From Streptomyces rugosispiralis (GTDB taxonomy: Bacteria; Actinomycetota; Actinomycetes; Streptomycetales; Streptomycetaceae): a stretch of DNA of 64,000 nt. Numbering within the stretch: the first letter of the stretch is position 1; every line of letters starts with the position of its first letter. Positions 14,865-22,548 of the stretch are shown piece by piece. The stretch is from contig NZ_JANIAA010000019.1 of assembly GCF_024505145.1 (NCBI RefSeq), forward strand, positions 1 through 64,000, read 5' to 3'. A program made the translations under genes and the position numbers. The notes beneath the pieces are model-generated. The model saw only the letters and a list, made by a program, of their open reading frames with translations. It did not search any database and was not told the DNA's origin.

Positions 14865-15590
14865 TCACCGCGCCCGGCTCGCCCGGGTGCGCCACAGCCA
14901 CCTGATGTCGCGGGCGAAGGACCAGCTGAGCAGGGCCAGGGCCAGCAGGGCGGCGCCGAAGGCCACCGGATACGGGAGCACATCGGCGCCGACGATCAGC
15001 AGCAGGACGCCCTGGAGCGCGGCCACCGTCTTGCGGGCCGTGCTCGGGGGAAGCCGGCCGTTCAGCCAGGGCAGCACCCATGCGGCGGCGACGAAGGCGT
15101 AGCGCATCGCGCCGATCAGCAGCACCCAGGGGCCGAGGAAGGTGGCCACATAGATGCTGAGCACCAGGATGAGGACGGCGTCGACCTCCATGTCGAACCG
15201 CGCGCCCAGGGAGGACGAGGTGCCGGTGCGGCGCGCCACCTGTCCGTCGACCGCGTCGAGGATCAGCGCGACCGCGGTGAGGGACACCAGGGCGGTGACC
15301 GGCGTCGGGCTCTCGAAGGAGTCGGCGACCAGCGCGGTCACCCCGCCGACGAGCGTGGCCCGCGCCAGGGTGACGCGGTTGGCCGCGCCGAAGGAGGCGA
15401 GCCAGGACCGCTGTAGCGCGCGGGTGAGCACCGCCCAGGTGGCGACCGCGAAGGCCAGGCCGGTCAGCCAGCCCGCGGGTCCCAGGTCGAGCGCCGTGCC
15501 GAGCAGGCCGAGCAACAGCAGCTGCGCGGCCGCGCCGGCGGCTGTCTCGTTGCGCAACAGCGTCGTGTTGTAGGGATTGTTCAGGGCCAC
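14865..15590 (-). CDS. CDP-alcohol phosphatidyltransferase family membrane enzyme
   Basis: A 241-residue polytopic membrane enzyme with the full family signature D-x2-DG-x2-AR-x8-G-x3-D-x3-D (LDAVDGQVARRTG, then SSSLGARFDMEVD). These enzymes move a phosphatidyl or related phospho-group from a CDP-linked donor to an alcohol with metal catalysis. About six hydrophobic helices are visible. GTG at 15590 has GGAGGG upstream. It is transcribed away from the dehydrogenase-PTPS-glycosyltransferase operon (start 119 bp away), so it may share control and pathway with it, perhaps making a lipid or CDP-linked intermediate. That link is inferred. Confidence 0.88.
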   Translation of the reverse strand: MALNNPYNTTLLRNETAAGAAAQLLLLGLLGTALDLGPAGWLTGLAFAVATWAVLTRALQRSWLASFGAANRVTLARATLVGGVTALVADSFESPTPVTALVSLTAVALILDAVDGQVARRTGTSSSLGARFDMEVDAVLILVLSIYVATFLGPWVLLIGAMRYAFVAAAWVLPWLNGRLPPSTARKTVAALQGVLLLIVGADVLPYPVAFGAALLALALLSWSFARDIRWLWRTRASRAR

Positions 15591-15708
15591 CGTGCACCCT
15601 CCGGGCTGTGTGGCGGAGTGGATGGGTGCCGCGTACCGTATTCGCGGCTTCATGGTCATCCGTACGTGGGCCACCGTCCGATTGTTCAGCCTCTCAGGAG
15701 AACGTCGT

Positions 15709-16707
15709 ATGACGCGCACCGCCCGTGCCTTCTGGCTCCGCTCCCCCGGCCACGGCGAGATACGGGAGGTGGACCTGGACGAACCCGGACCCGAGGACGT
15801 GGTGGTGCGCACGCTGTGCTCCGCCGTGAGCCGCGGTACGGAGACCCTGGTCTTCCGCGGTGGCGTACCGGAGAGCCAGTACGGCGCGATGCGCGCCCCG
15901 TTCCAGGACGGCGAGTTCCCGGGACCGGTGAAGTACGGCTATCTCAATGTGGGTCTGGTCGAGGAGGGGCCGGCGTCCCTGCGCGGGCGCACCGTCTTCT
16001 CCCTCTATCCGCATCAGACCCGCTATGTGGTCCCGGCGAGCGCGGTGACCCCGGTGCCCGAGGGCGTGCCCGCGCCGCGCGCGGTGCTGGCGGGGACGGT
16101 GGAGACCGCGGTGAACGCCGCGTGGGACGCCGCGCCCCTGCTGGGCGACCGGATCGCGGTGGTGGGGGCGGGGATGGTGGGGGCCTCCGTCGCGGCGGTG
16201 CTGTCCCGGTTCCCGGCCGTACGGGTGCAACTGGTGGACGCCGAGCCGGCACGCGCGGAGGTCGCGCGGGCGCTCGGGGTGGACTTCGCGCTCCCCGGGG
16301 AGGCGGCGGGCGACCTCGATCTGGTGGTGCACGCCAGCGCCACCGAGCAGGGGCTCGCGCGCTCGCTCGAGCTCCTCGCCCCGGAGGGCACCGTACTGGA
16401 GCTGAGCTGGTACGGGGACCGGCGGATCGGTCTGCCGCTGGGCGAGGCGTTCCACTCCCGGCGGCTGACGGTGCGCAGCAGCCAGGTGGGGACGGTGTCC
16501 CCGGCCCGGGGCGCCCGGCGCTCCTACGGCGACCGGATGGCGCTGGCGCTCGAACTGCTCGCCGATCCCGCCTTCGACGCCCTCGTCACCGGAGAATGCG
16601 GTTTCGAGGAGCTTCCCGAGGTGCTTCCGAGGCTCGCCTCGGGCGAGATTCCGGGGCTGTGCCACCGAGTTCGCTACGCCGCGGAATCTGCCGTGTCATC
16701 CGTCTGA
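15709..16707 (+). CDS. Zinc-type alcohol dehydrogenase family oxidoreductase (BchC-like)
   Basis: A 332-residue medium-chain dehydrogenase-like protein. The N-terminal GroES-like half holds VSRGTETLVFRGGVPESQY and VKYGYLNVGLVE, and the C-terminal nucleotide-binding half has VVGAGMVGASVAA. The pattern resembles BchC-type hydroxyethyl dehydrogenases rather than classical alcohol dehydrogenases; the GHE zinc motif is absent. ATG at 15709 has AGGAG 8 nt upstream. It opens a plus-strand run of five genes (dehydrogenase, PTPS-like, GT, MT, flippase), the last four overlapping start-to-stop. It probably oxidises or reduces an alcohol or ketone on the cluster's intermediate. Confidence 0.87.
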   Translation: MTRTARAFWLRSPGHGEIREVDLDEPGPEDVVVRTLCSAVSRGTETLVFRGGVPESQYGAMRAPFQDGEFPGPVKYGYLNVGLVEEGPASLRGRTVFSLYPHQTRYVVPASAVTPVPEGVPAPRAVLAGTVETAVNAAWDAAPLLGDRIAVVGAGMVGASVAAVLSRFPAVRVQLVDAEPARAEVARALGVDFALPGEAAGDLDLVVHASATEQGLARSLELLAPEGTVLELSWYGDRRIGLPLGEAFHSRRLTVRSSQVGTVSPARGARRSYGDRMALALELLADPAFDALVTGECGFEELPEVLPRLASGEIPGLCHRVRYAAESAVSSV

Positions 16708-16785
16708 ACACGGGGAACGCGACGGCCGTACTAGTGGGCGTGCCCCGGCCGAGGGCCCGACGCGCCGTATCTGGAGGGTCATCCG

Positions 16786-17184
16786 TTGTTCAGCATCACC
16801 GTTCGCGATCACATCATGATCGCTCACAGTTTTCGCGGCGAGGTCTTCGGACCCGCGCAGCGGTTGCACGGGGCGACGTTCCTCGTGGACGCCACCTTCC
16901 GCCGTGCCGAGTTGGACGACGACAACATCGTCGTCGACATCGGCCTGGCCACCCGTGAGCTGGGGGAGGTGTGCGGCGCGCTCAGCTATCGCAACCTCGA
17001 CGACGAATCCGATTTCCAGGGGATCAACACCTCCACCGAGTTCCTCGCCAAGGTGATCGCCGACCGCCTCGCCGACCGGGTGGGCTCGGGGGCGCTGGGC
17101 GAGGGCGCCCGGGGCCTGTCCGGGATCACCGTCACCCTGCACGAGTCGCATATCGCCTGGGCGAGTTACGAGCGTGCCCTATGA
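16786..17184 (+). CDS. 6-pyruvoyltetrahydropterin synthase (PTPS/QueD) homologue without metal site
   Basis: A 132-residue T-fold protein of the PTPS/QueD family. True PTPS enzymes bind Zn with three His and use a Cys and an Asp-His pair. Here His14 and His28 remain, but the third ligand of the HGH motif is Ala30 (RLHGA), there is no catalytic Cys before it, and LDH is LDD (residues 71-73). Glu120, which anchors the pterin ring in relatives, is kept (HESHIAW). It should bind a pterin-like compound but not catalyse the PTPS reaction. From memory, the structurally solved S. coelicolor homologue SCO6650 shows the same loss. TTG at 16786 is the start, with GGAGGG 7 nt upstream. Confidence 0.88.
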   Translation: MFSITVRDHIMIAHSFRGEVFGPAQRLHGATFLVDATFRRAELDDDNIVVDIGLATRELGEVCGALSYRNLDDESDFQGINTSTEFLAKVIADRLADRVGSGALGEGARGLSGITVTLHESHIAWASYERAL

Positions 17185-18287
17185 GCCCGGCCGCACCGCG
17201 CACGGTGCACTTCGTGATGCCCGGCGGCGTGGCCGACCCGGCCGCGCCGAGCGGCGGCAACGTCTACGACCGGCGGATCTGCCGGGATCTGCCCGGCTCC
17301 GGCTGGCGGGTCGAGGAGCACGCCATCGCGGGCGACTGGCCCCAGCCGGGCCCGGCGGCCCGCGCCGAGCTGGCCCGGCTGCTGACCGCGCTGGCGGACG
17401 GCACGCTCGTCCTGCTCGACGGGCTGGTGGCCTGTGCGCTCCCCTACATCGTCGTTCCGCAGGCCCAGCGGCTGCGGCTGTCGGTGCTGGTGCATCTGCC
17501 GCTGGGCGACGAGACGGGGCTGGCACCCGGCCGGGCCGAGGATCTGAGGGCGCTGGAGGGCCGGACGCTGCGCGCGGTGCGGACGGTGGTGGCCACCAGC
17601 GCCTGGGCGGCCGGGCGGCTGGTGGATCTGCATGGGCTGGTCCCGGACCGGGTCCATGTGGCGGCGCCCGGCGCCGACATCGCACCGCTCGCCTCCTCGG
17701 GCGGCGACGGCTCACGGCTGCTGTGCGTGGCCTCGGTGACCCCGCGCAAGGGGCAGCTGCGGCTGGTCGAGGCGCTCGCGCGGATCGATGACCTGCCCTG
17801 GAGCTGCGACTGCGTGGGATCGCTCGCGCAGGACCCGGAGTACGCCGACCGGCTCCGGGAGCTGGTCGAGAAGCTGGGCGTGGCCGACCGGGTGCATCTG
17901 CTCGGCCCGAGGACCGGCGCCGAGCTGGACACCGGCTACGCCTCCGCCGACGCGATGGTGCTCGCCTCGTACGCCGAGACCTACGGCATGGCGGTGACCG
18001 AGGCGCTCGCCCGGGGGATCCCGGTGCTGGCCACGGCCGTCGGCGGGGTCCCGGAGGCGGTCGGGCAGGCGCCCGACGGCAGGGTGCCGGGCATCCTCGT
18101 CGACCCGGACGACCCCGACGCCCTCACGGCGGCGCTGCGCCGCTGGCTGGGCGACCCCGGTGCGCGCCGCCGGCTCACCGCCGCCGCGCACGAGCGGCGC
18201 ACCGCGCTGGCCGGGTGGGAGAACACCACCCGCAATCTGGCCGGTGCGCTGGAACAGCTCCGAGACGAACCGCGGAGGGCCGCGTGA
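17181..18287 (+). CDS. Family 4 glycosyltransferase
   Basis: A 368-residue GT-B fold glycosyltransferase. The C-terminal nucleotide-sugar half has VASVTPRKGQ, GPRTGAEL and the E-x7-E motif ETYGMAVTE (Glu266/Glu274); a Gly-rich GGVADP loop is near the N-terminus. It transfers a sugar from an activated donor; donor and acceptor cannot be read. It overlaps the PTPS-like gene (ATGA) and the methyltransferase (GTGA), which places glycosylation inside the pathway. Confidence 0.9.
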   Translation: MSPAAPRTVHFVMPGGVADPAAPSGGNVYDRRICRDLPGSGWRVEEHAIAGDWPQPGPAARAELARLLTALADGTLVLLDGLVACALPYIVVPQAQRLRLSVLVHLPLGDETGLAPGRAEDLRALEGRTLRAVRTVVATSAWAAGRLVDLHGLVPDRVHVAAPGADIAPLASSGGDGSRLLCVASVTPRKGQLRLVEALARIDDLPWSCDCVGSLAQDPEYADRLRELVEKLGVADRVHLLGPRTGAELDTGYASADAMVLASYAETYGMAVTEALARGIPVLATAVGGVPEAVGQAPDGRVPGILVDPDDPDALTAALRRWLGDPGARRRLTAAAHERRTALAGWENTTRNLAGALEQLRDEPRRAA

Positions 18288-19120
18288 AGACGACCGACGT
18301 ACCGCGTTACACCCCCGACTGGCTGGAGCTGCGGGAGAGCGCCGACGCGGCGGCCCGCTCCCCCGAACTCCTCGAGGCGCTCGCCCCCCAGCTGGCCGGC
18401 CCGCCGCTGGTGATCCACGACCTGGGCTGCGGCACCGGCTCCATGGGCCGCTGGCTGGCGCCCCGGCTGAGCGGCCCGCAGCTGTGGATCCTGCACGACC
18501 GCGACCCCGAGCTGCTGGACCGGGCGGCGGTGCGGATGCCCCGGGCGGCCACCGACGGCAGCCGCATCACCATCGCGACGCGGCGCGGCGACCTCTCCCG
18601 GCTGACCGCGAGCACGCTGGACGGCGCCTCGCTGGTGACGGCGTCCGCGCTGCTGGACGTGCTCACCCCGGAGGAGGTGGACGGGATCGCCGCGGCCTGC
18701 GCCGAGGCGGAGTGCCCGGCGCTGCTGGCGCTGTCCGTGGTGGGGCGGGTCGAGCTCGCCCCGGCCGACCCGATGGACGCCGAGATCACCGAGGCGTTCA
18801 ACGCCCATCAGCGGCGCGGCGGTCTGGTGGGCCCCGACGCGATGGCGGTGGCCTCCGAGGCGTTCGCCCGGCACGGCGCGACGGTACGGACCCACGCCAG
18901 CCCCTGGGTGCTGGGCGCCGAGCACTCCGCGCTGACGGCCGAGTGGCTGCGGGGCTGGGTGGGCGCGGCCGTGGAGCACCGGCCGGAGCTCGGCGCGCAC
19001 GCCGAGGCGTATCTGCGCCGCCGGCTGGCGATCGCCGCGGCGGGCGCGCTGCGGGTGGTGGTGCACCACCACGATCTGCTGGCGCTGCCCGCGCCCCGCA
19101 CGCTGGGGGCGGCCGCGTGA
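18284..19120 (+). CDS. Class I SAM-dependent methyltransferase
   Basis: A 278-residue Rossmann-fold methyltransferase with motif I HDLGCGTGSMG at residues 45-55 and an acidic motif (LHDRDPELL) that binds the SAM ribose. The C-terminal part is lineage-specific, so the methyl acceptor is unknown. GTG at 18284 lies in the stop of the glycosyltransferase gene, and its own stop overlaps the flippase-like gene, so all are made together. Confidence 0.88.
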   Translation: MKTTDVPRYTPDWLELRESADAAARSPELLEALAPQLAGPPLVIHDLGCGTGSMGRWLAPRLSGPQLWILHDRDPELLDRAAVRMPRAATDGSRITIATRRGDLSRLTASTLDGASLVTASALLDVLTPEEVDGIAAACAEAECPALLALSVVGRVELAPADPMDAEITEAFNAHQRRGGLVGPDAMAVASEAFARHGATVRTHASPWVLGAEHSALTAEWLRGWVGAAVEHRPELGAHAEAYLRRRLAIAAAGALRVVVHHHDLLALPAPRTLGAAA

Positions 19121-20418
19121 CCGGCGCGCTGCGGGCCCGGCTCGGGACGGCCGCGGGCGTCGCCATCCTCGGGGTGGTGCTGTGGCGGCTGGGCACCGGG
19201 GCCTTCGTTGGGGCCTTGCGCACCATCGACGGGCTCACCCTGCTGGCTGCGGTCGGCCTCGGCCTGCTCACCACGGTCTTCAGCGCCTGGCGCTGGTGCC
19301 TGGTGGCGCGCGGGCTGCGGATCCGGCTGCCGCTGGGCCCCGCCGTCGCCGACTACTACCGCGCGCTGTTCCTCAACGCCGCGCTGCCCGGCGGGGTGCT
19401 CGGCGATGTGCACCGCGCGGTGCGGCACGGGCGGGACGCGGGGGATGTCGGCCGGGGCGTGCGCGCGGTGGTGCTGGAACGGGTCGCGGGCCAGGTGGTG
19501 CTGATCGCGGTCGGGGTGGCGATTCTGCTGGCCCACCCGTCCCTGGCCCTGGAACACACCGGTCGGCTGATCGGCGGACCGGCCACGGCATGGGCACTGG
19601 CCGCGGGGGGCGTCCTGTCGCTCCTCGCGGTGGTGGCCGTCCGGCGCCGCCGCCACGCGGCGCCGGTGGCCGGGCGGCGGGGCGCGGTCCGCGGCGCGCT
19701 CGTCGAGGCGCGCCGCGGGCTGCTGGCCCGGGGCAGCTGGCCGGGGGTGGTGATCTCCTCGGTGGTGGTGCTGGCCGGGCATCTGACGACGTTCGTACTG
19801 GCCGCGCGGGTGGCGGGGTCAGACGCTCCGCTGACCGAGCTGCTGCCCCTGATGGTGCTCGCCCTGATCGCCATGGCCCTGCCGCTGAACGTCGGCGGCT
19901 GGGGCCCCCGCGAGGGCGTGACCGCCTGGGCCTTCGGCGCCGCGGGCCTCGGCGCCGGTCAGGGGCTGACCGTGGCCGTGGTCTACGGGGTGCTCACCTT
20001 CGCCGCGAGCCTCCCCGGTGCCGTGGTGCTGGCCGTCCAGGGTTACGGCCGGCTGCGCGGCCGACAGGTCGAGTTCGAAGAGGGTGTCCTCGCCGAGGGT
20101 GTCGCGGCGGACCGGCGGGCGGAGCGCGTCCCGCATGACCGTCGTCCCGTCGAAGCGCAGCCCGGGGATGCCGTCGCCGAGCAGGACCGGGGCCACGGTG
20201 ACGTAGAGCCGGTGCAGCGCCCGCGCGTGCAGGAAGCGCGACACGGTGACGCCGCCGCCCTCGACGAGTACCCGGCCGAGTCCGCGCCGCCGAAGCGCCC
20301 GCACCAGGTGGTGGGGGGCAAAGGCGTCCGGGTCGTCGAGCGTCAGCACGTCCACGCCGTCCGGCGGCGCCGGCCGGCGCTCACCGGTGGTGCCCACCAC
20401 CCACAGGGTCGGAGCTGA
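19117..20418 (+). CDS. Flippase-like membrane protein (LPG synthase TM domain family), with read-through tail
   Basis: A polytopic protein of the lysylphosphatidylglycerol synthase TM / UPF0104 family, with about seven or eight hydrophobic helices and the conserved LNAALPGGVLGDVHRA and PLNVGGWGPREGVTAW loops. Members flip or move lipid-linked molecules across the membrane. The natural end should be near residue 310 (about 20048), just after the last helix. No stop codon is there, so the frame runs on for about 123 Arg/Pro-rich residues antisense to the RibD-like gene before TGA at 20416-20418. The real protein may carry this tail, or a stop was lost when the two genes were brought together. 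Confidence 0.8.
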   Translation: MTGALRARLGTAAGVAILGVVLWRLGTGAFVGALRTIDGLTLLAAVGLGLLTTVFSAWRWCLVARGLRIRLPLGPAVADYYRALFLNAALPGGVLGDVHRAVRHGRDAGDVGRGVRAVVLERVAGQVVLIAVGVAILLAHPSLALEHTGRLIGGPATAWALAAGGVLSLLAVVAVRRRRHAAPVAGRRGAVRGALVEARRGLLARGSWPGVVISSVVVLAGHLTTFVLAARVAGSDAPLTELLPLMVLALIAMALPLNVGGWGPREGVTAWAFGAAGLGAGQGLTVAVVYGVLTFAASLPGAVVLAVQGYGRLRGRQVEFEEGVLAEGVAADRRAERVPHDRRPVEAQPGDAVAEQDRGHGDVEPVQRPRVQEARHGDAAALDEYPAESAPPKRPHQVVGGKGVRVVERQHVHAVRRRRPALTGGAHHPQGRS

Positions 20419-20865
20419 GCCATCGGTGAACACCCGTCGGTCGAGCGGCACCCGTCCGCGCGGATCGAGCACGACCCGCACCGGGTGGGCGCCCGCGCAC
20501 GCGCGCACGGTCAGCTGGGGGTCGTCCGCGAGTGCGGTGCCGGCCCCGACGACCACCGCGTCGGCGAGGGCGCGCAGCCGGTGGAGATGGCGGCGGTCCT
20601 CCTCGCCGGTGACGTAATCGGCGTCGCCGGTGCGGGTGGCGATGAACCCGTCCAGGCTCTGGCCGAGCTGAGCGATGGTCAGCCGCGGCCCGGCCAGGCA
20701 CAGCGGGAGATAGCGGTCGACCAGGAGCCGGGCCTCCGGCGAGGCGGCCTCGCTCCACCGCCACCGGCCGTCCGGGCCCCGGACCAGACCGGCGGCCCCG
20801 GCGGCCGCCTCGGTCCGGACGGAGCGCAGCCGCTCCCACGCCTCTTCCGTCTCCAGGAAGGTCAT
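19819..20865 (-). CDS. RibD C-terminal-type pyrimidine reductase, with read-through tail
   Basis: A reductase of the RibD C-terminal/dihydrofolate-reductase-like family. The domain covers residues about 60-268: AQLGQSLDGFIATRTG, VVGAGTALADDPQLTVR, RVLVEGGGVTVSRFL and PVLLGDGIPGL. There is no cytidine-deaminase domain, so it reduces the ribosyl side chain only, as archaeal ArfC does. ATG at 20865 has AAGGAGG upstream and overlaps the creatininase stop (TGATG). The natural end would be near 20060, but the frame lacks a stop and continues about 80 residues antisense to the flippase gene. It is co-transcribed with the creatininase-family gene and so should act on the same nucleotide intermediate. 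Confidence 0.87.
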   Translation of the reverse strand: MTFLETEEAWERLRSVRTEAAAGAAGLVRGPDGRWRWSEAASPEARLLVDRYLPLCLAGPRLTIAQLGQSLDGFIATRTGDADYVTGEEDRRHLHRLRALADAVVVGAGTALADDPQLTVRACAGAHPVRVVLDPRGRVPLDRRVFTDGSAPTLWVVGTTGERRPAPPDGVDVLTLDDPDAFAPHHLVRALRRRGLGRVLVEGGGVTVSRFLHARALHRLYVTVAPVLLGDGIPGLRFDGTTVMRDALRPPVRRDTLGEDTLFELDLSAAQPAVTLDGQHHGTGEARGEGEHPVDHGHGQPLTGAEARGAEGPGGHALAGAPAADVQRQGHGDQGEHHQGQQLGQRSV

Positions 20866-21614
20866 CACGCCTCCTTCTCGGCACCGACCAGGGAAAGATA
20901 CTCGGCGAAGCAGTCGACGAGCCCGGCCAGGAGTTCCCTTCCCTTATCCGCGGACGCCCTGGACGGACGGCCGACGACCCCGGACTCGGTATAGGCGGAC
21001 ATACCGAGGGTGAGCAAATGTTTCCGATCGTCGGATATCCAGTCGGAGGTTTCATGACCGGGCCTTACGAGTTCCGGATGGGCATGCAGGAGGATCGATG
21101 TCTCCAGTTCGCCCGCGTGCATATCGCTGTTGCTCGGGGTGCGTACTCCGGCGCGTGTCCTTGCGGTCTCCCAGTCGGCCGATCCGGGGAATAGCGCCAT
21201 GCGGAAGTCCGTGCCCGCGGATTCCTGAACGATGTTGCGCAGTACGTAATTTCCGCCGTGTCCGTTCACCAGAATCAGACCGCGTATACCCGAGCGCCTG
21301 AGTGAGTCCGCGATATCGCGGACGACGGCGTAGAGGGTGGCCGCGGAAATCGACACCGTGCCTGGCCAGGCGGCGTGTTCATGGGAGCAGGAGACCGTCA
21401 CCGGGGGCAGCTGGAGCACCGGGTACGCGGCCGCGATCTGCCCTGCGACCGTGCAGGCGATGACCGTGTCGGTCACCAGTGGGAGAAATGCGCCGTGTTG
21501 TTCGAAGCTGCCCACGGGAAGAACGGCGACATCGGCCCGGTCGGCCCGCACTTCCTCCGTCGTCCGTGTCGGCAACACCATGCCGGCCTGCGGGCGCGTT
21601 CCCGAACCGCTCAT
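20865..21614 (-). CDS. Creatininase-family amidohydrolase, predicted FAPy deformylase (ArfB-like)
   Basis: A 249-residue metal-dependent hydrolase. The metal-binding family motifs are present: Glu38 and His40 in SFEQHG, Asp49 in LVTDT, NGHGGN, and MHAGELETS with a Glu. Members include creatininase, mycofactocin MftE and the archaeal deformylase ArfB, which removes the formyl group of FAPy. Because it lies between a RibD-type reductase and a GTP cyclohydrolase II with a FAPy-type switch residue, deformylation of FAPy is the best prediction. ATG at 21614 is preferred over 21632, which lacks a ribosome site. It is divergent from the cyclohydrolase with 97 bp between starts, so both are probably controlled from the same region. 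Confidence 0.87.
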   Translation of the reverse strand: MSGSGTRPQAGMVLPTRTTEEVRADRADVAVLPVGSFEQHGAFLPLVTDTVIACTVAGQIAAAYPVLQLPPVTVSCSHEHAAWPGTVSISAATLYAVVRDIADSLRRSGIRGLILVNGHGGNYVLRNIVQESAGTDFRMALFPGSADWETARTRAGVRTPSNSDMHAGELETSILLHAHPELVRPGHETSDWISDDRKHLLTLGMSAYTESGVVGRPSRASADKGRELLAGLVDCFAEYLSLVGAEKEA

Positions 21615-21711
21615 ATCTCGTGAACCTTTCATGTGTCGGCCGGACAGCTTGTTGCTGTGGCTTTCCCATTCTCCTGTACAAGGGCGGTGGTTTTCCAGAT
21701 AAGATCGGGAC

Positions 21712-22368
21712 ATGACAGAAAGTGATGGCGTGTTCGATGTCGACGCCCGCACCTCGGATGTCGAACGAGTGGTGAATGTCCGGCTGGCCACGACCCATGG
21801 CGACTTTCTCGCGATCGGCTATCGGGACCTCGTGCGCGGTGATGAACAAATAGCGCTGGTATACGGCGATGTCGGCGGGGAGGAAGCGCTTACCCGGCTG
21901 CATTCCGAGTGCCTCACCGGAGACGCGTTCGGCTCCCGTCACTGCGAGTGCGGCGACCAGCTCTCCGCCGCGCTGAAGGCGATCGTGGCCGAAGGCCGGG
22001 GCGTCCTGGTGTATCTGAGGGGCCATGAGGGGCGCGGGATCGGGCTGCTCGCCAAGCTCCAGGCGATGAAGCTCCAGTCCGAGGGGCTGGACACCGTCGA
22101 GGCCAACCTCGCCCTCGGCCTGCCGGCGGACGCCCGCGACTACAAGGTGGCGGCCGATGTGCTGCACGACCTCGAGGTGCGCTCCGTGCGGCTGCTGTCC
22201 AACAACCCCCAGAAGCGGGACGCGCTGCTGCGGCACGGCGTCCGGGTCAGCGAGCAGGTGCCGCTGCTGATGACTCCGCACCAGGAGAACCTCCCGTATC
22301 TGCTCACCAAGCGGGACCGCATGGACCACTATCTGCCCCATCTGGAGGCCGTGATCCAGCGCACCTGA
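21712..22368 (+). CDS. ribA: GTP cyclohydrolase II homologue with Met switch residue (predicted FAPy-forming)
   Basis: A 218-residue stand-alone GTP cyclohydrolase II. Zinc is bound by Cys67, Cys78 and Cys80 (HSECLTGDAFGSRHCECG), and the catalytic stretch is RGHEGRGIGLL. There is no DHBP synthase domain, so this is not the usual bifunctional riboflavin enzyme. In E. coli RibA, Tyr105 sits in KIRAYALQ; the aligned stretch here is KLQAMKLQ, so the residue is Met119. In S. coelicolor SCO6655 the same Tyr-to-Met change was reported (Spoonamore and colleagues, 2006, from memory) to stop the reaction at the formylated pyrimidine FAPy. It is thus probably dedicated to the neighbouring cluster, not to riboflavin. 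Confidence 0.92.
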   Translation: MTESDGVFDVDARTSDVERVVNVRLATTHGDFLAIGYRDLVRGDEQIALVYGDVGGEEALTRLHSECLTGDAFGSRHCECGDQLSAALKAIVAEGRGVLVYLRGHEGRGIGLLAKLQAMKLQSEGLDTVEANLALGLPADARDYKVAADVLHDLEVRSVRLLSNNPQKRDALLRHGVRVSEQVPLLMTPHQENLPYLLTKRDRMDHYLPHLEAVIQRT

Positions 22369-22548
22369 AGGAGGTCCTGGCCCCGGGCCGCGGTCTGGTC
22401 CACCGGTGTCGGCCGGGCGTGGGCCGCGGCCCGTATCGGTACGGAGTTCCGGCGTGACCATACCGCCGAACGGGCGATCAGCGCCCATATGTCCGAGAAT
22501 GGGGGTGCCGCGTGACGTTCCGAAGGACGACGATCAAGGGTAGGGACC

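Noticed and set aside
15618..16958. 446-codon plus-strand frame overlapping the BchC-like dehydrogenase
   Set aside because: Frame-shifted shadow with Arg/Gly-rich composition; the other frame has the dehydrogenase motifs and a ribosome site.
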